Source: Winogradskyella pelagia
Lineage (GTDB): Bacteria > Bacteroidota > Bacteroidia > Flavobacteriales > Flavobacteriaceae
DNA: 64,000 bases
Reading direction: 5' to 3'
Assembly (NCBI RefSeq): GCF_017581965.1
Contig: NZ_JAGEVF010000005.1
Location: 62,001 to 126,000, forward strand
Part shown: positions 54,595-62,284 of the stretch, piece after piece
Position numbering within the stretch: position 1 is the first letter of the stretch
How the letters are laid out: each line of letters begins with the position of its first letter
The notes under the pieces: model-generated
Told to the model about the DNA's origin: nothing
Databases searched by the model: none
The model's input: only the letters and a program-made list of their open reading frames with translations
Position numbers and translations under genes: made by a program

Positions 54595-57500
54595 ATGGGA
54601 ATATTAGATAAGGTAATAAAGGTATTTGTTGGAGATAAATCCAAACAAGATGTCAGCGCCTTAAAGCCAATTGTAGAACAAATTAAGACTTTTGAAAAAG
54701 ATTTAGAGCGCTTATCGCACGATGAGTTAAGAGCAAAAACCGAAGCCTTTAAAGCTAAAATCGCAGAAGCAAGAGCTCCTTTCCAAGCGAGTAAGGAAGA
54801 ACTTTTGACTAAAGCTGAAGCTACCGAAGATATAGATGAACGCGAAGATCTTTACCAAGAAGCGGATAAAATTGAAGATGATATTTACGAAGTTACAGAA
54901 AAGGTACTCAATGATATTTTACCAGAAGCCTTTGCAGTAATGAAAGAAACGGCAAAGAGGTTTGTGAACAATACCTCTTTAGAGGTTACAGCAAACGCTT
55001 TTGACCGCGAGGTGTCTGGATCAAAAGACTATGTAAGTCTTGAAAACGATAAGGCGGTTTGGGCCAACTCTTGGGATGCCGCAGGTAAGCCCATTACTTG
55101 GGATATGGTCCACTACGATGTTCAGCTTATTGGTGGTATTGCCATGCACCAAGGAAAAATTGCTGAAATGCAAACTGGTGAAGGTAAAACTTTAGTTGCT
55201 ACATTACCGGTATATCTAAATGCTCTTGCAGGTAAAGGCGTTCACCTCGTAACTGTTAATGACTATTTAGCAAAGCGTGATAGTGCTTGGATGGCTCCGT
55301 TATTTGAGTTTCATGGTTTAAGCGTAGATTGTATAGATTATCACAGACCAAATTCCGATGCTCGCCGTAAAGCCTATAATGCAGACATTACTTACGGTAC
55401 AAATAACGAATTTGGTTTTGATTACCTACGTGATAACATGGCTCATGCGCCTGAAGATTTAGTGCAACGACCTCACCACTATGCTATCGTAGATGAGGTG
55501 GATTCTGTTTTGGTAGACGATGCCAGGACACCATTGATAATTTCTGGTCCTGTTCCTAAAGGTGATGAACATGAATTTGACCAATTAAAACCTAAGGTAC
55601 AAAGCATTGAAGAGGTGCAGCGTAAATACCTGGTCGGTGTTTTGGCTGAAGCTAAAAAATTAATTGCAGCTGGTGATACCAAAGAAGGCGGGTTTCAATT
55701 ATTACGCGTTTATCGTGGAATCCCAAAGAACAAAGCACTTATAAAATATTTAAGTGAAGAAGGTATTAAGCAGTTACTTCAGAAAACTGAAAACTTCTAC
55801 ATGCAAGACAACAATAGGGAAATGCCTAAAGTTGATGCCGAGCTTTACTATGTGATTGATGAGAAAAACAATCAGGTAGAATTATCTGACAAAGGTGTGG
55901 AGTTTTTATCTGGTGAAGACGACCCCAATTTCTTTGTAATGCCAGAAATGGGTACGGAAATCGCCAAAATTGAAAGTCAAGGGCTACCTCCAGAAGAAGA
56001 AGCCAACCTTAAAGAAGATTTATTTAGGGATTTTGGTATAAAATCTGAGCGTATTCATACCTTAAACCAATTGTTAAAAGCCTATGCCCTATTTGAAAAA
56101 GACGTACAGTACGTGGTCATGGATAATAAGGTAATGATTGTCGATGAGCAAACGGGACGTATAATGGACGGTCGTCGTTATTCTGACGGATTGCACCAAG
56201 CCATTGAAGCTAAAGAAAATGTAAAAATTGAAGCAGCAACCCAAACTTTTGCTACTGTAACCCTACAGAATTATTTTAGAATGTACCGCAAATTAGCCGG
56301 TATGACAGGTACTGCTGTAACGGAAGCAGGTGAATTTTGGGAAATCTACAAATTGGATGTTGTAGAAATACCAACCAATAGACCAATTGCCAGAGATGAT
56401 AAAGACGATTTAGTCTATAAAACCAAACGCGAAAAATACAATGCGGTAATTGATGAGGTTGTGAGCTTATCTAACGCTGGTAGACCAGTATTAATAGGTA
56501 CCACTAATGTTGAAATCTCAGAGCTTTTAGGAAAAATGTTGAGTATTCGTAAGATTCCACATAATGTCTTAAATGCAAAGCAACATAAAAAAGAAGCGGA
56601 AATTGTAGCTCAAGCCGGTAATTCAGGGCAGGTGACTATTGCCACAAACATGGCTGGTCGTGGTACAGACATTAAACTAAATGACGACGTTAAAGCCGCA
56701 GGAGGTTTAGCCATTGTAGGTACAGAACGTCACGATTCTAGGCGTGTAGATAGACAGTTGCGTGGTAGAGCCGGACGTCAAGGAGACCCAGGAAGTTCTC
56801 AATTCTATGTGTCCTTAGAAGATAATTTAATGCGTTTATTTGGTAGTGATCGTATTGCGAAAATGATGGACCGCATGGGATTAAAAGAAGGAGAGGTTAT
56901 TCAGCATTCCATGATTTCCAAGTCTATTGAGCGTGCCCAGAAAAAAGTTGAAGAAAACAATTTTGGTGTTCGAAAACGTTTGTTAGAATATGATGATGTA
57001 ATGAACGCACAACGTGAAGTTGTTTACAAACGTCGCAGACATGCCCTTCATGGCGAACGTCTGCATGTGGATTTGGCCAACATGATTTATGATACTTCTG
57101 AAGGTATCGCAATAACCAATAAAAATGCCAATGACTTCAAGAATTTTGAGTTTGAGTTGATTCGTTATTTTTCAATGGCGTCGCCAATAAGTGAAGAGCA
57201 ATTTGCTAAAATGAGTGACCAAGACATTGCGGGTGTTATATATAAAGAAGCATTCAAGAATTATCGCGAAAAAATGCAACGTGCTGCAGATTTGGCATAT
57301 CCAGTCATTGAAAACGTTTACAATACGCAGCGTGACAGATTTAAACGTATCGTTGTGCCATTTACGGATGGCGTTAAAAACCTTCAAGTTGTTACCGATT
57401 TAGAAAAAGCTTATGAATCTAAGGGAACGCAGCTTATCAATGATTTTGAAAAGAATATTACCCTTGCCATAGTTGATGATGCTTGGAAGACCCATCTTAG

Positions 57501-57954
57501 AAAAATGGATGAATTAAAGCAATCGGTACAATTGGCTGTTCATGAACAAAAAGACCCTCTATTAATTTATAAATTCGAAGCTTTTGAGCTGTTCAAAAGT
57601 ATGATCGACCAGGTGAATAAGGATGTTATTTCGTTCTTATTTAAGGGAGAAATTCCTCAAGAAACAGCTGATACAATACAGGAAGCCAAGAAACGCAGAG
57701 AAGAAAATTTACAAACCCAGAAAGAAGAGATTCCAAATATGGACGAACGTGCAGCTCAAAGTAGAGCTGCTGGCGCTGGTGCTTCTAGAGGACAGCAGCA
57801 AGTAGTAGAAACTATTGTTAGGGAACAACCTAAAATTGGTAGAAATGAACGCGTTACCATAAAACATGTGATGAGTGGTGAAAATAAGACCGTAAAATAT
57901 AAGCAAGCCATTCCACTTATTGAAAAAGGTGAATGGGTGCTGGTGAACGATTAG
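54595..57954 (+). CDS. secA: Protein translocase ATPase SecA
   Basis: SecA drives Sec-dependent export. The 1,119-residue protein has Walker A MQTGEGKTLVATLP, the DEVDSVLVDDARTPLIIS DEAD-type motif, an insert-bearing second part with QTGRIMDGRRYSDGLHQAIE, helicase motifs TNMAGRGTDIKL and GRAGRQGDPGSSQFYVSLED, and a helical scaffold. It is longer than E. coli SecA (901) because of inserts around residues 330-470. The C-terminus (RNERVTIKHVMSGENKTVKY) lacks the Cys-rich zinc motif that binds SecB. The 5' leader has ATTGAAC/GTTCAAT (54555-54574), a 7-bp inverted repeat with a 6-nt loop. Confidence 0.97.
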   Translation: MGILDKVIKVFVGDKSKQDVSALKPIVEQIKTFEKDLERLSHDELRAKTEAFKAKIAEARAPFQASKEELLTKAEATEDIDEREDLYQEADKIEDDIYEVTEKVLNDILPEAFAVMKETAKRFVNNTSLEVTANAFDREVSGSKDYVSLENDKAVWANSWDAAGKPITWDMVHYDVQLIGGIAMHQGKIAEMQTGEGKTLVATLPVYLNALAGKGVHLVTVNDYLAKRDSAWMAPLFEFHGLSVDCIDYHRPNSDARRKAYNADITYGTNNEFGFDYLRDNMAHAPEDLVQRPHHYAIVDEVDSVLVDDARTPLIISGPVPKGDEHEFDQLKPKVQSIEEVQRKYLVGVLAEAKKLIAAGDTKEGGFQLLRVYRGIPKNKALIKYLSEEGIKQLLQKTENFYMQDNNREMPKVDAELYYVIDEKNNQVELSDKGVEFLSGEDDPNFFVMPEMGTEIAKIESQGLPPEEEANLKEDLFRDFGIKSERIHTLNQLLKAYALFEKDVQYVVMDNKVMIVDEQTGRIMDGRRYSDGLHQAIEAKENVKIEAATQTFATVTLQNYFRMYRKLAGMTGTAVTEAGEFWEIYKLDVVEIPTNRPIARDDKDDLVYKTKREKYNAVIDEVVSLSNAGRPVLIGTTNVEISELLGKMLSIRKIPHNVLNAKQHKKEAEIVAQAGNSGQVTIATNMAGRGTDIKLNDDVKAAGGLAIVGTERHDSRRVDRQLRGRAGRQGDPGSSQFYVSLEDNLMRLFGSDRIAKMMDRMGLKEGEVIQHSMISKSIERAQKKVEENNFGVRKRLLEYDDVMNAQREVVYKRRRHALHGERLHVDLANMIYDTSEGIAITNKNANDFKNFEFELIRYFSMASPISEEQFAKMSDQDIAGVIYKEAFKNYREKMQRAADLAYPVIENVYNTQRDRFKRIVVPFTDGVKNLQVVTDLEKAYESKGTQLINDFEKNITLAIVDDAWKTHLRKMDELKQSVQLAVHEQKDPLLIYKFEAFELFKSMIDQVNKDVISFLFKGEIPQETADTIQEAKKRREENLQTQKEEIPNMDERAAQSRAAGAGASRGQQQVVETIVREQPKIGRNERVTIKHVMSGENKTVKYKQAIPLIEKGEWVLVND

Positions 57955-57990
57955 TACTTTTCGTACGCAATACAATCTTTTTTAAAAGCG

Positions 57991-58023
57991 AAAAAATCCT
58001 GATGACTAACATCAGGATTTTTT
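57991..58023 (+). terminator. Rho-independent terminator of secA
   Basis: AAAAAATCCTGATG (57991-58004) and CATCAGGATTTTTT (58010-58023) form a perfect 14-bp stem with a 5-nt loop. The A and T ends make it work in both directions. Confidence 0.9.
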
Positions 58024-58245
58024 GGTAAAGACAACGCCATCTTTAATATCTTGTAAATGGGACTAATGTTTCTTTTTAGAGATCCACATTTAAGGATTTA
58101 CTTTATGTTTCATTAATCAAGGATAATTATTTACTTCCTTTACTAATAAGACACATATATTTCATAAAAGTCACAACTACAGAGGAATTGAGATTCAAAT
58201 AGTCAATTTTTATTATCTTAACTGCACTAACTAATCTTTATAATT

Positions 58246-58659
58246 ATGAAAAATGTATTAGCAACCCTTGTTGGCTTCATTGTGGCTTCAATAACTGTTT
58301 ATATTCTGGAATCTTTAGTTGGTCACAACCTATTTCCTTTACCAGAGGGCGCCAATCCTATGGATATGGAGTGGATAAAAAACAATATGGACCAAATACC
58401 TATAGGTTCTAAAATATGTGTTGTCATTGCTCATTTCACAGGAATTGTATTTGGTATGTTGGTAGCTGCACTGATTTCTAAAAAATCGCTTGTCCCAAGT
58501 TATATTGTAGGAGGGTTAATGTTGGCTGCAACTTTCTTTAATATTGTGATGTTGCCTAAAGAATTATGGTTTACACTATCTGACGGACTTTTTGTAATTA
58601 TTGGTTTTTTTATTGGTAAACAACTAAGTAGTAAAAAGATAAAAAAAGACTCTAACTAA
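58246..58659 (+). CDS. Small membrane protein, unknown function
   Basis: A 137-residue protein with four predicted membrane segments (about 4-22, 56-78, 85-103 and 109-127), a conserved-looking polar loop after the first (LPEGANPMDMEWIKNNMDQI) and a Lys-rich C-terminus. It stands alone; the 290 bp upstream hold the secA terminator and otherwise nothing I recognise. Confidence 0.8.
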   Translation: MKNVLATLVGFIVASITVYILESLVGHNLFPLPEGANPMDMEWIKNNMDQIPIGSKICVVIAHFTGIVFGMLVAALISKKSLVPSYIVGGLMLAATFFNIVMLPKELWFTLSDGLFVIIGFFIGKQLSSKKIKKDSN

Positions 58660-58674
58660 AATAATAGGACTTGC

Positions 58675-58791
58675 TCATTTAGAATTCTTATCGGTTGTTG
58701 CTTTTTCTGAAAATTGTACAAGAGTATCTGGGCCATGAGTTTTATTGATTATACAACTTACAAATAAAACTACAACAATAGATTTTAGCAA
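58675..58791 (-). CDS. Possible 38-residue lipoprotein (tentative)
   Basis: The minus strand from a TTG at 58791 to a TGA at 58675 reads as a tiny lipoprotein: MLKSIVVVLFVSC (lipobox VSC, Cys13) followed by a hydrophilic INKTHGPDTLVQFSEKATT tail. The frame stays open further upstream (to about 58890) but without an ATG. There is no good promoter, only AAGTTTTG just before the start. It could be chance. Confidence 0.3.
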   Translation of the reverse strand: MLKSIVVVLFVSCIINKTHGPDTLVQFSEKATTDKNSK

Positions 58792-59029
58792 AACAAAACT
58801 TCTGATAATGCGAATAATATATGCTTGAGGTGCTTTGAAAGAATTAACTATGACAACACAACCAGTAAAGGTAGAGTGAAAGCAATTCTAATGCGTAAGA
58901 AAATTAGCTAAACACATTTCCTATTGAGTATATTAATAAGTTCATATCAAAGCCCTAAGAAGCAATTGTTTATTTGCTATCTTTCTAACCTTTAAAATTT
59001 ATACCTTGATTTATTAATATATTTCAATA
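58792..59029. other. Non-coding stretch upstream of the Gtr-like genes
   Basis: Together with 58660-58791 this forms a 370-bp interval without a confirmed gene. Apart from the tentative lipoprotein I see only AT-rich sequence with stop codons in all frames and no clean -33/-7 pair. A TATATTTC at about 59015-59022 resembles a -7 box. Confidence 0.5.
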
Positions 59030-60178
59030 GTGAAAACTTTTTCCATTATAAAAGAGCATAAACTATTTTCATTAATAATTTTATTATGTATTGTATCCTC
59101 ATTGAGGTCCATCTTTATGCCATTGATTGCCGATGAGAATACCTATGTTAAAATAGGATCAAATATTTTAATTGGGAAGTACTTTCTTAAAGACTACCCA
59201 TCTACCGTTACACCTGTCATCCCTTTTTTAATTGCCTTTTTTAAGACTACCGTTAATCCAATCATTGGATATACAATTCATAAGCTTTTCCATATTCTCC
59301 TTGCAGGTTTAGGCTTTAGATATTTGTACCTGTTTCTGTCTGGTCAAAACCTCAGTAAAAATGTGATATTAGCTATTGTAGCTTTAACAGCAGTTAACCC
59401 CATTGGAATCACCTTCTTTGGTAGATTATATCCCGAAGGGATTTTGATGTTCAGCTTTTGGGGTTTTATGTATTATTCAACTGCAGCAGTTAGAACAAGT
59501 CATTTTATAAAAATGCTGTTTTTCTTTATGATTTTAGTAATGACTAGATACGTTTACGCCGTGCTAGGAGTGCTTATTGTAATAAACTTTTTTAATTACT
59601 ACAAAAGCCTACCAAGAAGATCTCTATTAAAGATAGTAGTATATTGTATAATTTTTAGTTTACCAATTCTATTCTGGGCTAAATACATTTATAATATTGA
59701 GCAGATTGTAACTTCAGAAGAAGTAAGTTACTTTAAAAGGTTTAAAAGTGAGAATCCGATTATATATAATCTTAAAGCAGGACTTGGCCTTATAAAGCAT
59801 GAAGAAGTTAATAAAGTAAATGGAATTCCTGCCTTTGCGTCATTATTTGTGCCAATTGACGGCTACAGAAGTTATTTTTTAAGTATCGCACTCATTGTTG
59901 CTTTTATTGCGGGTTATATAAAAAGTAAGTTGCCGTATGGTTCAAAAATGCTCATCCTTGCTTTACTTCTTGTAATGATAGGTCTTATTTTTGCTGGAAC
60001 TGGATTTAGCAGATACTGGTTAGTTTTACTTCCAGGATTTATTTTAGGTTTTTACTATTTAATATCTAATTTAAACCACTCCGATAAATGGATTGCTTAT
60101 GCTGCTTTTATTTTGTGTTTTATCTATATTATCAATGAATTGAGACTAGATTATCTAATACTAAACAGATATCTTTAA
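59030..60178 (+). CDS. GT-C-like membrane glycosyltransferase
   Basis: A 382-residue protein with about nine membrane segments and the GT39/ArnT-like features of an acidic first periplasmic loop (MPLIADENTYVKIGSN, Asp-Glu) and a following VTPVIPFLIAFF segment. Such enzymes take a sugar from a polyprenyl-phosphate donor at the outer face of the inner membrane. It starts at a GTG (59030); the next ATG would cut into the first loop. Downstream are a GT2 and a GtrA-like gene, forming a Gtr-type set. Confidence 0.75.
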   Translation: MKTFSIIKEHKLFSLIILLCIVSSLRSIFMPLIADENTYVKIGSNILIGKYFLKDYPSTVTPVIPFLIAFFKTTVNPIIGYTIHKLFHILLAGLGFRYLYLFLSGQNLSKNVILAIVALTAVNPIGITFFGRLYPEGILMFSFWGFMYYSTAAVRTSHFIKMLFFFMILVMTRYVYAVLGVLIVINFFNYYKSLPRRSLLKIVVYCIIFSLPILFWAKYIYNIEQIVTSEEVSYFKRFKSENPIIYNLKAGLGLIKHEEVNKVNGIPAFASLFVPIDGYRSYFLSIALIVAFIAGYIKSKLPYGSKMLILALLLVMIGLIFAGTGFSRYWLVLLPGFILGFYYLISNLNHSDKWIAYAAFILCFIYIINELRLDYLILNRYL

Positions 60179-60183
60179 GGCCT

Positions 60184-61140
60184 ATGAGTACGAAGGTTAT
60201 AATCTATATGCCGGCATTAAATGAAGGCCCTACCATAAAGAAAATACTATTATCCGTTCCTAAAAGAATAGATATAATTTCTGATATTGAACTTTTAGTC
60301 ATTGATGATGGAAGCACGGACAATACAGTTTCTGAGGCTAAAGAGGCCGGAGCTACAGTTATCAGCCACAACTCTAACAAAGGAGTTGGTAGTGCATTCC
60401 ATACTGCATTAAATTATGCTTTAAAACAAGGTGCAGATATATTGGTTAGTATCGATGCCGATGGACAATTTGACGTAGACCAAATTAATAAGATGATTTC
60501 ACCTCTATTAAACAATAAGGCAGACTTTTCAATTGGAAACAGATTTAACAGCGGAAGGCCACAAGGCATGCCAAAACTTAAATATTGGGGCAATAATAGA
60601 ATTAGTAAGATTGTTAGTTTTGTGAGTAAAATTGAAATTAAAGATGCTTCCTGTGGGTTCAGAGCTTATTCTAAAGATTGTCTTTTCAATTTAAACCTAG
60701 ACGGGAGTTTTACCTATACCCACGAGGCAATTTTAGATTTGGCCAACAAAGGCTATAGAGTTGCTCAAATCCCCGTAAATGTTTTGTATTTTGAGGATAG
60801 GGTTTCGCGTGTTGCTAGTAGTTTAACACGGTATGCACTTAAAACGTCTTCAATAATTTTTAAATGTCTTAAAGACTATAAACCACTGCATTTTTTTGGT
60901 TCAATTGCCTTAGTGATTTCATTAATAGGGATAATACTTTGTGGATTTGTTCTTACCTATTGGATTTCTACTGGTAGCATAACACCCTATAAGAGCGTAG
61001 GTATATTTGGATTGGCACTAGTTGGCATGTCTCTCATCCTAGCAGTATATGCACTCATGGCCGATATGTTAGGGCGAATTAGAAATAATCAAGAAAAAAT
61101 TCTATACTTCCAAAAGAAGCAATATTTTGAAAATAATTAA
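60184..61140 (+). CDS. Polyprenyl-phosphate glycosyltransferase (GT2, GtrB/DPM1-like)
   Basis: A 318-residue GT2 enzyme with VIIYMPALNEGPTIKKILLS, VIDDGSTDNTVSEA and the metal motif SIDADGQFD (D-x-D), CGFRAYSKDC, and two C-terminal membrane segments (about 238-262 and 273-297). This layout is typical of GtrB/DPM1-type enzymes that make undecaprenyl-phosphate-linked hexose in the inner leaflet. It is 5 bp downstream of the GT-C-like gene and overlaps the GtrA-like gene by 14 bp. Confidence 0.92.
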   Translation: MSTKVIIYMPALNEGPTIKKILLSVPKRIDIISDIELLVIDDGSTDNTVSEAKEAGATVISHNSNKGVGSAFHTALNYALKQGADILVSIDADGQFDVDQINKMISPLLNNKADFSIGNRFNSGRPQGMPKLKYWGNNRISKIVSFVSKIEIKDASCGFRAYSKDCLFNLNLDGSFTYTHEAILDLANKGYRVAQIPVNVLYFEDRVSRVASSLTRYALKTSSIIFKCLKDYKPLHFFGSIALVISLIGIILCGFVLTYWISTGSITPYKSVGIFGLALVGMSLILAVYALMADMLGRIRNNQEKILYFQKKQYFENN

Positions 61141-61510
61141 AAAGAATACAATTATTCAACTTATTAAGTATGTGAAAATAAGTTTAATAAGCTATACGTA
61201 TGTATTTATAAGTCTTTTTATCCTTGTTGATTATTTTAATGTAAACGAATCCTTTTCTTTTTTAATAGTATATGGAGTACTGTATCTATTACTTTATTTT
61301 ATTCAAATGAAATACTTATTCAATACGACGCATAGCAAAAAAAAGTTAGCACGATTCATTCTAACAATACTCAGCTTTTATTTCTTAGCCAACCTCTTCT
61401 ATAATATTTGTATTTATTTAAATATTGATTATTTAGTCGCCACTGTGATAACTATTGGGATACTTGCTCCAGCAAGGTTTTTGGTCTACAAATATTTAGT
61501 TTATAATTAG
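61127..61510 (+). CDS. GtrA-like membrane protein
   Basis: A 127-residue protein with four membrane segments, as in GtrA, the proposed flippase for polyprenyl-phosphate sugars. Family-like stretches: IQLIKYVKISLISYTYVFIS and ILAPARFLVYKYLVY at the C-terminus (GtrA proteins end in a similar NFxxxKxxVF). Start is a TTG inside the GT2 gene. It converges on the M23 gene with a 4-bp gap. Confidence 0.75.
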   Translation: MKIIKKNTIIQLIKYVKISLISYTYVFISLFILVDYFNVNESFSFLIVYGVLYLLLYFIQMKYLFNTTHSKKKLARFILTILSFYFLANLFYNICIYLNIDYLVATVITIGILAPARFLVYKYLVYN

Positions 61511-61514
61511 ACGC

Positions 61515-62201
61515 TTATACCAAATCTAGAAGTAACATAGGGTCCGGACAATTGCTTTTATAAAACTCTAAATTAAGCTGATTGCTTACTCCTGGGTAAT
61601 CCCCTTTACAATCTTGAATATCCCGAATAATCTGAAAATGCAAGTGCGGTGGATAATCTCCATTTACCTCGTCAGTACCCAAGGTCGCAATTTGTTGTCC
61701 TCTCTCAATCCTCTGCCCTATTTCTTTTTCTGTAAGAGATTCTAAACTTAGATGACCATAAAGCGTATAAAATTTATAACCTTCAATTTGATGCCTTAGA
61801 ATAAGAGTTGGACCATAATCGCCATAGTTGGTGTTGTTCTTGAAACTATGGATAGTTCCTTCTAATGGTGCATAGATTGGGGTATGAGCTTCTATCCAAA
61901 TATCTAGACCAAGGTGTATATTACGCTCTTTTAATGCGTCTAACTCATTAAAATAATCACTCCGTTGATAAATGCCACGTCGTTCTAAATATCCGCCATA
62001 AGCCGCTTGGGCCCTATTTTTTTGTAAAAGATTCCAGATATGACGTCCTAAGTCTTCAGAAGAGGAAATATCAACATCTTGCAATTTTGGACTATCTAAG
62101 GACAAGTCCAATTCTATAAATTTAAAAGTTTTTGATTGAGGACCTAATATAGGAAAGACCTCAAAGCCAGAAAGCACCTTATAAAACTGATTATTGGACA
62201 T
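61515..62201 (-). CDS. M23 family (LytM-type) peptidase-like protein
   Basis: A 228-residue protein with an M23 domain at about residues 88-205: HLGLDIW (H-x3-D, first zinc ligands), IYAPLEGTIHSF, YTLYGHLSLESL and PPHLHFQI (H-x-H). Zinc ligands are complete, so peptidoglycan endopeptidase activity is possible, although I see no signal peptide or membrane anchor. The start is the ATG at 62201; the TTG at 62216 would overlap the -7 box. A cytoplasmic role on another peptide is an alternative. Confidence 0.88.
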   Translation of the reverse strand: MSNNQFYKVLSGFEVFPILGPQSKTFKFIELDLSLDSPKLQDVDISSSEDLGRHIWNLLQKNRAQAAYGGYLERRGIYQRSDYFNELDALKERNIHLGLDIWIEAHTPIYAPLEGTIHSFKNNTNYGDYGPTLILRHQIEGYKFYTLYGHLSLESLTEKEIGQRIERGQQIATLGTDEVNGDYPPHLHFQIIRDIQDCKGDYPGVSNQLNLEFYKSNCPDPMLLLDLV

Positions 62202-62213
62202 AAAAAATTTCCA

Positions 62214-62246
62214 CAAAAATAGGAATCTATTTAATGGAAACTACAA
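62214..62246 (-). promoter_or_regulatory. Candidate promoter of the M23 gene
   Basis: Minus-strand TTG (62246-62244), a 22-bp spacer, and TATTTTTG (62221-62214), a perfect TAnnTTTG box ending 12 bp before the ATG at 62201. Confidence 0.55.
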
Positions 62247-62284
62247 TAGAATGTCACTAAGACAGTGATATATTAAAATTACAA

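Noticed and set aside
62252-62269. TCACT/AGTGA hairpin after the secreted repeat protein gene
   Set aside because: The stem is about 5 bp with no T run on the minus strand, so a terminator cannot be supported.
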